From positions 1 to 64,000 of the forward strand of contig JANYKS010000033.1 of NCBI GenBank assembly GCA_025358125.1: a stretch of 64,000 nt of DNA, given 5' to 3'. Source of the DNA: Actinomycetes bacterium. Lineage in GTDB: Bacteria > Actinomycetota > Acidimicrobiia > Acidimicrobiales > Ilumatobacteraceae. Position numbers and translations under genes: made by a program. How positions within the stretch are numbered: position 1 is the stretch's first letter; each line of letters opens with the position of its first letter. The notes under the pieces are model-generated. The model was given only the letters and a program-made list of their open reading frames with translations, ran no database searches and was not told the origin of the DNA. Shown piece after piece: positions 43,090 to 53,037 of this stretch.

Positions 43090-43940
43090 CAGCTGTCGCG
43101 ATCCCCGCATTCACCGTTCAGCGGGCCCGCCCGCCATGGCTTCGCGGGCCGTCGCTGATCGGCATCATCTCGCTCGCGACCTGGCTTCTCGTTGCAGTCA
43201 CGCTCCCCCTGTGGTCACCGCACACTCCGACCGAAGTCGTCGGCGGCCGACTGCTCGGACCGAGCTGGTCGCACCTGATGGGCACCGACGCGCTCGGCCG
43301 CGACGTGTTCATCCGCGCCCTCTACGGATCCCGCATCTCGCTCCCCGTCGCCGCGATCGTGATCATCTCGGCCGTGCTCGTCGGCACGATCGTCGGCGCC
43401 GCAGCCGGCTTCTTGGGAGGATGGGTCGACGCCGTGCTGATGCGCGCGGTCGATATCACGATGGCGTTCCCGCCGATCCTGCTCGCGATGGCGATCACGG
43501 CATCACTCGGGCCGGGCATCCGCAACGTGCTGATCGCGATGGTCCTGGTGTGGTGGCCGATCTACGCCCGGCTGCTGCGGGCACAGGTCATCGCGGTGCG
43601 CCAGCGCGAGTACGTCGATTCGGCCGTCGCGATCGGAATGTCGCGCGGGTTGATCCTGCGCCGCTATGTGCTGCCGATGGCGTACACGCCGGTTCTCGTC
43701 AACGCGACGGTGGACTTCGGTCAGGTCGTGCTGCTCACCGCCTCGCTGAGCTTCATCGGCCTCGGCGCGCGGCCACCGTCACCGGAGTGGGGGGCGATGA
43801 TCTTCGAGGGCGCGACCAACTTCTACCAGTGGTGGATCGCGGCCGCGCCCGGCATCGCGATCCTGCTGGTCGTGCTCGCGTTCAACTTCGTCGGCGATGC
43901 GCTGCGCGACACATTCGACGTGAAGGACCTCGGCCGGTGA
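43086..43940 (+). CDS. ABC transporter permease, DppC/OppC type
   Basis: 284 residues. N-terminal helix, then the typical HLMGTDALGRDVFIRALYGSR motif. Five further helices follow, with the EAA loop EYVDSAVAIGMSRGLILRRYVLP and the end FNFVGDALRDTFDVKD. Partner of the upstream permease. The stop overlaps the GTG start of the first ATPase by 4 bp. Confidence 0.94.
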   Translation: MTAVAIPAFTVQRARPPWLRGPSLIGIISLATWLLVAVTLPLWSPHTPTEVVGGRLLGPSWSHLMGTDALGRDVFIRALYGSRISLPVAAIVIISAVLVGTIVGAAAGFLGGWVDAVLMRAVDITMAFPPILLAMAITASLGPGIRNVLIAMVLVWWPIYARLLRAQVIAVRQREYVDSAVAIGMSRGLILRRYVLPMAYTPVLVNATVDFGQVVLLTASLSFIGLGARPPSPEWGAMIFEGATNFYQWWIAAAPGIAILLVVLAFNFVGDALRDTFDVKDLGR

Positions 43941-44938
43941 CTGTTGCCGGGCGTCAGCGCAACGACGAGCCGATTCTGCACGTCGAGGATCTGCGGGTCA
44001 CGTTCCGCACCGCCGCCGGCCCGGCGCCGGCCGTTCGTGGGGTCAGCTTCGACGTCTATCCGGGCGAGGCGCTGGCCATCGTCGGCGAATCGGGTTCCGG
44101 CAAGAGCGTCACGATGCTTGCGATACTCGGTTTGCTCAGTGGGGCCAGCGTCACAGGTTCGGCCCGCTTTCGGGGCACCGAGCTGATCGGCCTCGAACCA
44201 TCGCGGCTGCGCGAGATCCGCGGGGCGAACGTGTCGATGATCTTCCAGGACCCGATGACATCGCTCAACCCGGTGCTGTCGATCGGTCGCCAACTGACCA
44301 TGGTCATGCGCGCCCACCAGCCGGACCTGTCCAGATCTGGGGCCCGGGCGCGGGCGGTCGAGCTGCTCGACCGAGTCGCGATCTCACAGGCGGCCCGGCG
44401 TTGCGATTCGTACCCCCACGAGCTCTCTGGCGGGATGCGCCAACGGGTGATGATCGCGATGGCGATCTCCAACGACCCCGAGGTGTTGATCGCCGACGAG
44501 CCGACGACAGCGCTGGACGTGACCGTGCAGGCCCAGATGATGGAGCTGCTCGCCGATCTTCGCCGCGACCATCAGCTCGCACTGGTGCTGATCACCCACG
44601 ACCTCGGCGTCGTCGCCGGCGCCACCGACCGGATTGCCGTGATGTACGCCGGCAAGGTCGTGGAATACGGCTCGGTCGAGGCGCTGTTCGCCGACCCTGG
44701 CCATCCGTACACCCGCGGCCTGCTCGAATGCCTGCCACGACTCGACATTCGCCACGAAGTGCAGGCGTCGATTGCCGGCGTACCGGCGACGCCCATGTCT
44801 CTGCCGCCGGGGTGCCCGTTCTCGCCGCGCTGCAAGTACGCCCAGCCGAGCTGCTCGGAGGCTGAGCCGGTGCTCGCGCCGCACGGCCAGACGCTCGTGG
44901 CGTGCTCGGTCCTCACCGGGGTCGCGGGCTCTCGATGA
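43937..44938 (+). CDS. ABC transporter ATP-binding protein, DppD/OppD type
   Basis: 333 residues from the GTG at 43937. A longer frame reaching back into the permease gene is not conserved. Walker [10 protein letters not shown]-loop [11 protein letters not shown], signature ELSGGMRQR, Walker [13 protein letters not shown] and H-loop ITHDLG. The C-terminal oligopeptide extension has [14 protein letters not shown], the Cys-rich motif of this subfamily. Energises the importer. Confidence 0.95.
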   Translation: MTVAGRQRNDEPILHVEDLRVTFRTAAGPAPAVRGVSFDVYPGEALAIVGESGSGKSVTMLAILGLLSGASVTGSARFRGTELIGLEPSRLREIRGANVSMIFQDPMTSLNPVLSIGRQLTMVMRAHQPDLSRSGARARAVELLDRVAISQAARRCDSYPHELSGGMRQRVMIAMAISNDPEVLIADEPTTALDVTVQAQMMELLADLRRDHQLALVLITHDLGVVAGATDRIAVMYAGKVVEYGSVEALFADPGHPYTRGLLECLPRLDIRHEVQASIAGVPATPMSLPPGCPFSPRCKYAQPSCSEAEPVLAPHGQTLVACSVLTGVAGSR

Positions 44939-45990
44939 GCGACGTGCCCGTGCTCCAGGTGCGCAATCTGGTCAAGGAGTTCCGGGTCCGCGAGCGCGGC
45001 CGAGCATCTGTCGTGCACGCAGTGAGCGGGGTCAGCTTCGACGTCATGCCCGGTGAAACGCTCGCCCTGGTCGGAGAATCGGGCTGCGGTAAGTCGACGA
45101 CCGGACGCTGCATCGTTCGCCTCACCGAGCCGACCAGCGGCGAGGTGCGGTTCCGCGGCACCGATTTGTTGCAGCTCAAGCACGCCGAATTGCGCAAGGC
45201 GCGTCGCCATCTGCAGATCGTGTTCCAAGACCCACAGGCATCGCTGCATCCTCGTCTGACAGTGCGCCAGTTGTTGTCGGAGCCCCTCGAAGTGCACCAC
45301 GAGCCGGCCGATGTCGTGGGGCAACGGGTCGAGGAACTGCTCGGGCTCGTGCAGCTCCGCCCGGAGCATCTCGATCGCTACCCGCACGAGTTCTCCGGCG
45401 GTCAGCGCCAGCGGGTGGGCATCGCCAGAGCACTCGCGATCTCGCCATCGATGCTGGTCCTCGACGAGCCCGTCTCCGCCCTCGACGTGAGCATCCAGGC
45501 CGAGATCATGCGACTGTTGATCGACCTCCGCGAGCGCCTCGGATTGTCGTACCTGTTCATCGCCCACGATCTTGCCGTCGTGCGCCAACTCGCTGACCGG
45601 GTGGCCGTGATGTACCTCGGCAAGATCGTCGAGACCGGTTTCGCCGACGACGTCTATGGCAACCCGCAGCATCCGTACACCCGCGCCCTGCTCTCGGCGG
45701 TGCCGGTGCCGGACCCGATCGTCGAGCGCCGTCGCCAACGAATCGTGCTCGCCGGCGAGCTCCCGAGCCCGATCGACCCTCCGTCAGGATGCCGTTTCCG
45801 TACCCGTTGCTGGCGGGCGACGGACCGCTGCGCCGAGGAGGAGCCGCTGCTGATCGGTCGCAACCGCACCGCGACCGGCCATCACGTTGCGTGCCACTTC
45901 CCCGGCGACGACGCCACACCGACCACCGCGCAGCCGACCACCGAACAGGCACCCGCCGACCAGCCGACCGCCGAACAGCGACTGGTCTGA
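44935..45990 (+). CDS. ABC transporter ATP-binding protein, DppF/OppF type
   Basis: 351 residues from the ATG at 44935, overlapping the previous stop (ATGA). Walker [10 protein letters not shown]-loop [12 protein letters not shown], signature EFSGGQRQR, Walker [14 protein letters not shown]-loop IAHDLA. C-terminal [14 protein letters not shown] motif. The last 30 residues are a Thr/Ala/Pro/Gln-rich tail ([16 protein letters not shown]) not usual in the family. Second ATPase of the heterodimer. Confidence 0.95.
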   Translation: MSDVPVLQVRNLVKEFRVRERGRASVVHAVSGVSFDVMPGETLALVGESGCGKSTTGRCIVRLTEPTSGEVRFRGTDLLQLKHAELRKARRHLQIVFQDPQASLHPRLTVRQLLSEPLEVHHEPADVVGQRVEELLGLVQLRPEHLDRYPHEFSGGQRQRVGIARALAISPSMLVLDEPVSALDVSIQAEIMRLLIDLRERLGLSYLFIAHDLAVVRQLADRVAVMYLGKIVETGFADDVYGNPQHPYTRALLSAVPVPDPIVERRRQRIVLAGELPSPIDPPSGCRFRTRCWRATDRCAEEEPLLIGRNRTATGHHVACHFPGDDATPTTAQPTTEQAPADQPTAEQRLV

Positions 45991-45992
45991 AC

Positions 45993-47540
45993 GTGGCTGC
46001 GAACGTACTGGCGATCGATCTCGGCACGACCGGAGTGAAGGTTGCGATCGTCGATGAGTCCGGCGCCGTACTGGCGAGCACCGGCGAAGTGCTTCCGATG
46101 ATCTTCACCGGCGACGGAGGCGCCGAGCAGGATCCGACGCTGTGGTGGGACGCGATCGGCCGTTGCGCGCTTGAGGCGGTTGCGGCGGCAACGTTGCAGC
46201 GCAGCGAGGTCACTCTCGTCGCGGTCACGAGCCAGTACACCTCCACCGTCGCCGTCGCTGCCGACGGGCGTCCGCTCGCCAACGCGATCATGTGGATGGA
46301 CCAACGCGGCCGGCGCCACAACCCAGCGACTCGCGATTCGAGCACCGCGTCGCGTTGGCTCGAGGTGCACGGCATGATCCCCTCCGGCAACGACGACATC
46401 GGCCACGTTGCCTTCATCCGCTCGCAGTGGCCGCAGGTGTACGCGTCGGCGGCGGCGTTCGTCGAGCCGATGGACTACGTGGCCGCGCGGCTGACCGGGC
46501 GGGTCACGGCTACCCAGAACACGACGTTCCCGATGTTCGCTGTCGACAACCGCACCTGGGGCGCGACGCAGTACAGCGCCGAGCTGCTCGGACTTTCCGG
46601 GTTCGACGTCGAAAAGCTCGCGCCACTCGTACCGATGGGGCATCCGAGGGGTGCGATCACCCCCCAAGCCGCAGCTCACCTCGGCGTGAGCCCTACGGCG
46701 ACCGTGGCGGATGCGACCATCGACTCGGTCACCTCGGCCGTGGGCACCGGCGCACCGACCGGCGCCGGGTGCGGGTTGATCGTCGGCACCACCTCGGTGA
46801 TGGTGACCCACCTCGACTCCAAGCGCCACGACGTGGCCCACGGCCTGACGACCGCGCCGAGCCCGCTACCTGGCGCCTACTTCCTCGTCGCCGAGAACGG
46901 CGTCGGCGGTAAAGCGCTCGATGTCTTCGTCAACAACATCGTGTATGCCGACGACGGCCTGGGCACGCCCCCTCCCGACGACGCGTTCCAACGTGTGCTT
47001 GCGGCGGCCGCTACCGCGCCGCCGGGCGCGAACGGCGTGATGTTCCTCCCATGGCTGATCGGATCGATGGCGCCGGGTTTCGCGCGCAGGACGCGCGGAG
47101 GCTTCGTCAATCTCGGGCTGTCGACCACCAGGGTCGACATGGCCCGCGCGGTCTTGGAAGGCGTTGCGCTGAACGCGGCATGGTTGTTGCCACACTTCGC
47201 GAAGCTCGCCGACGAGACGTACCCGGAGGTCTCCGTCGGTGGCGGCGGCGCCCGTTCGGCGCTATGGGGACAGATCCTTGCCGACTGCTTCGGCGTGCCC
47301 GTGCGCCGGTTGGCGAATCCCACGGCCACCAATGCCCACGGCGCGGCGCTGCTCGCGCTGGCCCAGGCCGGCCACGTGTCGCTCGCCGACCTACCCGCGA
47401 TGCTGACGACCGAACAGCTCCATCAGCCCGACGAGCGGACGAACGCGCTCTACCGCCGCCGGGCTGAATCCTTGATCGACTTCCACGACCGCACTGCGCC
47501 GTTCTACGACGCTCTCAATTCACCGGAGAACACGACATGA
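45993..47540 (+). CDS. FGGY-family carbohydrate kinase
   Basis: 515 residues from the GTG at 45993, 2 bp after the ATPase stop. Actin-like ATPase fold: phosphate-1 loop VLAIDLGTTGVKVAIVD, IMWMDQRG, and the adenosine/FGGY C-terminal region with FVNLGLSTTRVDMARAVLEG, VGGGGARSALWGQILAD and NAHGAALLAL. The family phosphorylates sugars and polyols (xylulose, gluconate, glycerol, erythritol). The substrate here is not assignable. Placement between importer and lyase suggests it phosphorylates the imported compound. Confidence 0.92.
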   Translation: MAANVLAIDLGTTGVKVAIVDESGAVLASTGEVLPMIFTGDGGAEQDPTLWWDAIGRCALEAVAAATLQRSEVTLVAVTSQYTSTVAVAADGRPLANAIMWMDQRGRRHNPATRDSSTASRWLEVHGMIPSGNDDIGHVAFIRSQWPQVYASAAAFVEPMDYVAARLTGRVTATQNTTFPMFAVDNRTWGATQYSAELLGLSGFDVEKLAPLVPMGHPRGAITPQAAAHLGVSPTATVADATIDSVTSAVGTGAPTGAGCGLIVGTTSVMVTHLDSKRHDVAHGLTTAPSPLPGAYFLVAENGVGGKALDVFVNNIVYADDGLGTPPPDDAFQRVLAAAATAPPGANGVMFLPWLIGSMAPGFARRTRGGFVNLGLSTTRVDMARAVLEGVALNAAWLLPHFAKLADETYPEVSVGGGGARSALWGQILADCFGVPVRRLANPTATNAHGAALLALAQAGHVSLADLPAMLTTEQLHQPDERTNALYRRRAESLIDFHDRTAPFYDALNSPENTT

Positions 47541-48964
47541 CCCACGACACAACCGGGACCAACCGCCAGACCTCGCCGCTGCACCCGTACGCCGAGCGGT
47601 TCGAGGTCCACGACACCATGCCCGAGCACGGCGTTGCCCGCGAGCAGATCCTCTCCGAACTGCGCGAGATGTCGACGGAGGAGGATCGCAAGGGCGACTC
47701 CGGCCGCGTCAGCGGATCGATCTACTCCGGCGACCACGACCACTACGGCTTCCTCGTCGAGGCGTTCGGGTTCTACGCCCACGCCAACGTGCTCCAGCGT
47801 GATATGTACCCGAGCGCCACCAAGCTCGAGTCCGAGATCATCGCGATGACGGCGAGCATGCTCCACGGCGACGACGACACCGGCGGCCTGGTCACCTCGG
47901 GCGGCACGGAGAGCCTCGTCACGGCAATGCTCACCTACCGCGAGTGGGGCCGCAACCGCAAGGGGATCAAGCACCCCCAGGTCATCATGCCGGTGACTGC
48001 CCACCCCGGCCACGACAAGGGGATGCACTACTTCGGGATCGAGGTGATCAAGGCCCCCGTCACCGATCAGTACGTCGTCGATCTCGATTTCGTCCGCGAT
48101 CACATCGGCCCGGACACCGTCGCCCTCGTCGGCTCCGCCGGCACCTACCCGCACGGCCTGATCGATCCGATCCCCGAGCTCGGCCAACTCGCGATCGAGC
48201 ACGGCCTCGGCCTCCACGTGGACGGCTGCCTCGGTGGCTTCATCATTCCGTGGGCGCAAGACCTCGGCTACCCGCTGCCGCCGTTCGACCTCCGCGTGCC
48301 CGGCGTGACCTCGATCTCGGCCGACACCCACAAGTACGGATACGCGCTGAAGGGCAGCTCGGTGTTGCTGTTGCGCCCCAAGTCGCTGCGCCGCGAGCAG
48401 TACTTCATGATCGGTGGCTGGCCCGGCGGGATGTACTCGTCGCCCGGCATGGGCGGCAGCCGGTCAGGCGGCCTGATTGCCGCGACCTGGGCGTCGATGC
48501 TCAGCCTCGGCCGCGAGGGCTACCGCCGGATCGCCGCTGACATCTTCCGCACGGCCGACGAGATCAAGGCTGCCGTGCGTTCGCATCCGGAGCTGAAGCT
48601 GATCGGCGACTCGTTGTTCAACGTCGCGTTCCGCTCCGACGAGGTCGACATCTTCCACGTCAACGATGCGCTGACCGATCGAGGCTGGCGGATGAACGGC
48701 CTGCAGGCGCCTCCCGCGCTGCACTTCTGCGTGACCCGACCGAATACCCAACCAGGACTGACGGAGGCCTTCGCCCACGACCTCGCCGAGGCGGTCGAGT
48801 ACGCGAAGAGCCCGCCCAAGCCGATCCCGACGAGCGGCGCGATGTACGGCGCCGGGGGCGTCCAGCCCGATCCAGAGCGGATCTTCGCCGGCCTCGCCAA
48901 CCGCCTCGACGCGATGCACGAGGTCGGCCCAAAGGACGGAGCCCGGCCCCACTCCCATCTGTAA
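47537..48964 (+). CDS. PLP-dependent lyase, sphingosine-1-phosphate-lyase/group II decarboxylase type
   Basis: 475 residues; the ATG overlaps the kinase stop by 4 bp. Fold-type I PLP enzyme: VTSGGTESLVTAML (phosphate-binding), AHPGHDKG, LHVDGCLGGFIIPWAQDLG and Lys266 in SADTHKYGYALKGSSVLL as the Schiff-base lysine. The DTHKYGYA form and the HVDGCLGGF stretch are closest to sphingosine-1-phosphate lyase, which cleaves the C2-C3 bond of a phosphorylated 2-amino-3-hydroxy compound. The glutamate-decarboxylase-like alternative is less likely. Soluble, without the membrane anchor of eukaryotic enzymes. Last gene of the operon. Confidence 0.88.
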   Translation: MTHDTTGTNRQTSPLHPYAERFEVHDTMPEHGVAREQILSELREMSTEEDRKGDSGRVSGSIYSGDHDHYGFLVEAFGFYAHANVLQRDMYPSATKLESEIIAMTASMLHGDDDTGGLVTSGGTESLVTAMLTYREWGRNRKGIKHPQVIMPVTAHPGHDKGMHYFGIEVIKAPVTDQYVVDLDFVRDHIGPDTVALVGSAGTYPHGLIDPIPELGQLAIEHGLGLHVDGCLGGFIIPWAQDLGYPLPPFDLRVPGVTSISADTHKYGYALKGSSVLLLRPKSLRREQYFMIGGWPGGMYSSPGMGGSRSGGLIAATWASMLSLGREGYRRIAADIFRTADEIKAAVRSHPELKLIGDSLFNVAFRSDEVDIFHVNDALTDRGWRMNGLQAPPALHFCVTRPNTQPGLTEAFAHDLAEAVEYAKSPPKPIPTSGAMYGAGGVQPDPERIFAGLANRLDAMHEVGPKDGARPHSHL

Positions 48965-48976
48965 TTCGGATGCCGA

Positions 48977-48997
48977 CGTTCCGGCGAGCCTGGAACG
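48977..48997. terminator. Weak hairpin between convergent genes
   Basis: CGTTCC (48977-48982) and GGAACG (48992-48997) with a 9-nt loop, just after the lyase stop and 11 bp before the end of the convergent peptidase gene. Only six pairs, so a tentative terminator. Confidence 0.3.
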
Positions 48998-49007
48998 AGC
49001 CGCGTGA

Positions 49008-50195
49008 TCAGCAGTGCTTGCAGGTCAGGTCGAGCGTGTTGTCGGACGTGAAGCTGTTCGCTCCGACGACGAACCGCAGCGATTGCTCACCCTGGGCATG
49101 GCCGGGCGACGTGATCGGAACGGTGAAGGTGGCGCCAGAGGGATCTGCGCCATAGATCGTTGCCGTCAGAGCGGTGAAATCGGCGGACCCGGCCGGTTCG
49201 TAGGACGACGGCGTGCCGAGTCGGAAACGGAGCTCGGTGTCGGTGGCCGAGCCTGTGACCGGAGCACGGAACACCTCCATCTGCGGGTTCGCGCCGTGCC
49301 CGCGCTGACACGCCGGTGGGCCGTCGACGGTGGCGACAGCGGTTCCAGTGACCGTGCCATCACCCGCGATGGTCAACGACAGCGCCGTCGTCCACGTCCC
49401 GGAGCACACCAACCCGACGTTGTCGGCGGTGACCGTCTCGTTGGCCGACGACGTCATCGTGCCGGTCCAGCACGTGGGCAGTTTGATGCCGGCTTTGCGG
49501 ATGGTGTCGCCGAGGCGGTCGGCGATGTTTTGGTCGATCGCGTCACCGGAATCCATCAGCGTTCCCTCCCGCCCTGGGAGTGACTCCGACCGCGTGCCAC
49601 CGTCGGCGGGTACATCCTGATAGTCGTCGCCGAGGCCCATCAGGTGGCCGGTCTCGTGGGCGAAGTCGCGAGCCGTCTCCAGCTCGTCGGACCAGTTGCC
49701 GTCGAGGTCATACTTGAACGGCGAGGTGAAGTCCATGCCAGGGCCGGCGTCGGGCTGATATGGGTCGAAGACGACCGGGCGTGACGGATTCAGGTCGAAC
49801 GAGATCACATGGTGGCCGGGCTGGGTGGTCATCTTCAAGTAGTCCTCCGTCGCGGACCTGTACTTCCAATCGTCGACGGAGATCACCGCCATCTGCACAT
49901 CGACGTGCAGGGTGAGACATCCGTCGTACTGCAGTTGACGCAGGCCTTGGTTCCAGTAGTCGTTGATCTTGTCCTGCCAGCCCAAGAATGCGGTCCTCCC
50001 GATCTCGCTCTGGAGCACCTCGTCGGCAACGTTCACGTCGACGCGGACGTGGACGGTTACATCGCGCCCGTCGACGGTGACCGTGTTGCCCTCCGCCGCT
50101 GCGGCGTGGGAACCGAGCGCATCCGGCTGGATCGACAACGCCGCGAACGCGAACAGCAAGGTGGCGGCACCCGCTCGCAGCACCCGGGCTGTCAT
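49008..50195 (-). CDS. Secreted zinc metallopeptidase-like protein (HExxHxxGxxD)
   Basis: 395 residues from the ATG at 50195, overlapping the upstream lipoprotein stop by 4 bp. A longer frame to 50360 is shadow. Signal peptide MTARVLRAGAATLLFAFAAL. The middle has DFAHETGHLMGLGDDY, an HExxHxxGxxD zinc site of the metzincin kind, preceded by a long beta-rich domain. The C-terminal half (SSANETVTADNV onwards) is beta-sandwich-like and ends LDLTCKHC. Probably an extracellular protease; the substrate is unknown. Paired with the small lipoprotein. Confidence 0.8.
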   Translation of the reverse strand: MTARVLRAGAATLLFAFAALSIQPDALGSHAAAAEGNTVTVDGRDVTVHVRVDVNVADEVLQSEIGRTAFLGWQDKINDYWNQGLRQLQYDGCLTLHVDVQMAVISVDDWKYRSATEDYLKMTTQPGHHVISFDLNPSRPVVFDPYQPDAGPGMDFTSPFKYDLDGNWSDELETARDFAHETGHLMGLGDDYQDVPADGGTRSESLPGREGTLMDSGDAIDQNIADRLGDTIRKAGIKLPTCWTGTMTSSANETVTADNVGLVCSGTWTTALSLTIAGDGTVTGTAVATVDGPPACQRGHGANPQMEVFRAPVTGSATDTELRFRLGTPSSYEPAGSADFTALTATIYGADPSGATFTVPITSPGHAQGEQSLRFVVGANSFTSDNTLDLTCKHC

Positions 50196-50842
50196 GGCAA
50201 CCGGACCTCGCGTGCATGGGGTTGGAACGTTGCGCCGTTGGCCGCCCACCACTGCGTCCACGCCGGGATCGTCGCAGCAGCGGAGGCGCTGTCCGTTGCG
50301 GCGCTCAAGGCGAAGTCCCGGTCGGTGAGGCTGAGCAACTGCCGCCGAGCGAAGCGCCAATACGTCGTCGGCGGCTCCCAGTGCGGGAACGACGCGTCGT
50401 CACCGAGGAAGCCGATGATGACGGGTACCGCGTCGCGATCACCCAGTCCGGCGAGGGCCGTTGCCGCAAGCAGCCGCTCCCATCGCGCGTCCGAGACCAT
50501 CACATCCCGGAGCGCCGTCTGCGACGCGCTCGTTGCTGTCAGCGCAAGTGCGTACACAGCTGCATACCGAACGCCTTCGTCCGTCGCATCGATGTGGGCC
50601 AAGCCCGCCGCGCGAAGTTCGCCCGGATCCGAAATCGCCAGACGGTCGACGGTCACGAAGCTCCGATTGATCTCATTGGGTGTCAGGCTGAACGCCGCCA
50701 CCGCCGTCTCTGCCGCGTTCGTCGGAACTGATGGGCCGGTCCCTTCGGCGGGGCGTGGGCCAGTTCCAACGGTCGGTGCCCGGTCAGCACTGCACCCGGT
50801 CGCGAGGAGGCTCGCGACGCAGAGCACCCACGCGTGGTTCAA
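50192..50842 (-). CDS. Small lipoprotein with HEAT-like repeats
   Basis: 216 residues from a TTG at 50842, chosen because AAGGAG lies 8 bp upstream and MNHAWVLCVASLLATGC forms a lipoprotein signal with the lipobox Cys at residue 17. The longer frame to 51250 is low-complexity and conflicts with the neighbouring gene. Helical pairs such as RYAAVYALALTATSASQTALRDV and RLLAATALAGLGDRDAVPVIIGF are HEAT-like. No family recognised. Translationally coupled to the secreted peptidase, suggesting a helper, anchor or inhibitor. Confidence 0.7.
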   Translation of the reverse strand: MNHAWVLCVASLLATGCSADRAPTVGTGPRPAEGTGPSVPTNAAETAVAAFSLTPNEINRSFVTVDRLAISDPGELRAAGLAHIDATDEGVRYAAVYALALTATSASQTALRDVMVSDARWERLLAATALAGLGDRDAVPVIIGFLGDDASFPHWEPPTTYWRFARRQLLSLTDRDFALSAATDSASAAATIPAWTQWWAANGATFQPHAREVRLP

Positions 50843-50985
50843 CCCATGGCTCCTTCGCTGAAGAGGAATCGTGCCGAGCGAGCGAGCGAGCGATCGTCGC
50901 CGGTCGGATGTCCTTGTCGGATTTCGCAATCCTAACTCGATCTGTGCAGCAGGGCTGGGGCCATGCTGGTGGTGCCCGCCTGTGT

Positions 50986-52944
50986 TCAGCGGGTCAGTTC
51001 GAAATCGCTGGGGTCGGGTTGCTTGGTCCGTTGCCAGTACTCGAGCAGCGTGTAGGGCCAGTTCTGGGCGACTCTGCCGTTGGCGTTCTTGTACCAGCTG
51101 TTGACCGAGCTCCAGCCCCACGCCATTCGTTTGTTCTCGGCATCGACTGCCTCGTTGAACCGGTCGTGGACGTCGCGCCTGACTTCGAGCGCGCGGGCAT
51201 CGTTGTCGAGCAACAACCGCACGAGGCCGAGGATATAGCGGACCCCGCACTCCGAGAAGTAGATGATGCTGCCGTTGATCACGATGTTGGTGTTCGGGCC
51301 GTAGAGGCAGAACAGGTTGGGAAAGCCCGGGATCGCGACGCCGAGATACGCCCTGGCGTCACCTGCCCATTGCTCGTGCAGATCGAGTCCGTCACGACCC
51401 GTGATCCGCATCGGCGTCAGGAAGTTCGAGGCCTGATAGCCGGTGCCGTAGATGATGACGTCGACATCGTGTTGGTGGCCGTCCGCCATCAGGATTCCCG
51501 ACGGGTTGATCTCGCCGAGCGGATCGGTGATCAGCTGCACGTTGTCGCGCTTGAGCGTGCGTGCCCAGATGCCGTTGTCGCGCACGATCCGCTTCGCGCC
51601 GACCGGATAGTGGGGCGTCACCTTTTCGAGCAGGTCGGGCCGGTCGCCGAACTGATCGTTGTAGTACTCGAGCAGCATCTGGCGGGCGAAGTCGTTGATC
51701 GCGCTCACGGAACCACCGTCGGACTCCCACTCCGGATCGACACGCACACTGTCGATTGCCGCGTCGCCCATGCGCCAGAAGATCGCGAATCGGTTGAGTT
51801 CGCTATAGGTCGGCAGATGCCCGAACAGCCACGTCAGGCCGGGGCTGACGGCGTCGTGATAGTCCGGCGTCGGCGCGAGCCACGGCGGTGTGCGTTGGAA
51901 CACGAGGACCTCCCCGGCCACCCCTGCAATTTCGGGCACGAACTGCACTGCGCTGCAGCCGGTGCCGATGACGGCCACTCGCTTGCCGACGAGGTCGACG
52001 TCGTGACGCCATTCGGCAGAGTGGAAGTACTCGCCTGCGAACAAAGGGATCCCCTCGATCTTCGGCCAGGACGCACGGTTGAGCTGACCGACCGCACTGA
52101 TCACGGCGCTCGCCGTCACGCTCTGCTCGGCACCGTCTTGGGTGCGGTACGTCACCGTCCACGACGAGTCGTCGTCGCTCCACGTCGCCGACAACACGCT
52201 CGCGCCGAAGCGGATGCTCTTGCGCACATCGAACTCGTCCGCGCACTGGCGGAAGTAGTCGTCGAGCACATCCTGAGTCGAGTAGTGCAGCGGCCAATCG
52301 TGACGCTGCGCGAACGAGTAGCTGTAGTTGTGATTCGGATTGTCGACCCGGCAGCCGGGGTACACGCTCTCGTGCCACGTGCCGCCGACATCGCCGTTCT
52401 TGTCGAGGATCACGAACGGCACGCCGGCCTGTTTGAGGCGGTGGCCGGCCAGGATACCCGACATCCCAGCTCCGACGATCACGACGTTGAAGTCGACGTC
52501 GGGGGCTAGATCGGCTTTGGTCCAGCCCGGCCCGCGGCGGTCCTCGCCGCGATAGGCAAGCTCCTCTTCGAGCAGCGGGAGGTAGGCGGCCATCTCCGAG
52601 CCGCCGACCGCGAATTCGAGGATCTGCTGCAGTTTGGCGTCCGACGGGGGCGGGGCCGGGCGACATCCGTCGTCGCGATAGCGGATCAGAACGCCGAGCG
52701 CGATTTTCCTCGCGGCCTCCTGCTGCTGCGCTGTGAGACCCCCCTGTGGCAGCGCGAGCAACATCGGATCCGGACGAAGCTCGGGCTTCAGCAGCGAGAG
52801 ATCACCGGTGAGGTAAGCAAGCGCTGGGAGCAGCGGCGGGATCTCGGCCTGATCGAGCGCGTGTCGGATCTGCTCGTCGGATTCGGTGATCGGTTCGACG
52901 GCCGCGACGAACGGACTCGGCGACGATGAGACCGTGAGTGACAT
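50986..52944 (-). CDS. Flavin-containing Baeyer-Villiger-type monooxygenase
   Basis: 652 residues. An extended N-terminal segment (about 150 residues, ALAYLTGDLSLLKPELRPD) precedes the FAD site VVIVGAGMSGILAGHRL. The Baeyer-Villiger fingerprint is seen as FAGEYFHSAEWRHDV, followed by the NADPH site VAVIGTGCSAVQFVPEI and C-terminal IYGTGYQASNF. Uses NADPH and O2 to insert oxygen next to a ketone. Length and N-terminal extension match the steroid/4-hydroxyacetophenone monooxygenase group; the substrate is unknown. Monocistronic. Confidence 0.92.
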   Translation of the reverse strand: MSLTVSSSPSPFVAAVEPITESDEQIRHALDQAEIPPLLPALAYLTGDLSLLKPELRPDPMLLALPQGGLTAQQQEAARKIALGVLIRYRDDGCRPAPPPSDAKLQQILEFAVGGSEMAAYLPLLEEELAYRGEDRRGPGWTKADLAPDVDFNVVIVGAGMSGILAGHRLKQAGVPFVILDKNGDVGGTWHESVYPGCRVDNPNHNYSYSFAQRHDWPLHYSTQDVLDDYFRQCADEFDVRKSIRFGASVLSATWSDDDSSWTVTYRTQDGAEQSVTASAVISAVGQLNRASWPKIEGIPLFAGEYFHSAEWRHDVDLVGKRVAVIGTGCSAVQFVPEIAGVAGEVLVFQRTPPWLAPTPDYHDAVSPGLTWLFGHLPTYSELNRFAIFWRMGDAAIDSVRVDPEWESDGGSVSAINDFARQMLLEYYNDQFGDRPDLLEKVTPHYPVGAKRIVRDNGIWARTLKRDNVQLITDPLGEINPSGILMADGHQHDVDVIIYGTGYQASNFLTPMRITGRDGLDLHEQWAGDARAYLGVAIPGFPNLFCLYGPNTNIVINGSIIYFSECGVRYILGLVRLLLDNDARALEVRRDVHDRFNEAVDAENKRMAWGWSSVNSWYKNANGRVAQNWPYTLLEYWQRTKQPDPSDFELTR

Positions 52945-53037
52945 GGGGACCCCCTTGGGCGCGACGACAACGCGACGCGCTGAGGAACATAGCGGTCGAG
53001 ACGGTCAGAGATTGAGCCGAAGAGCGTGTCAATCGGC

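Noticed and set aside
45789-45992. Upstream start for the FGGY kinase
   Set aside because: It would overlap the ATPase gene by 200 bp with unconserved sequence; the GTG at 45993 begins the conserved nucleotide-binding loop.
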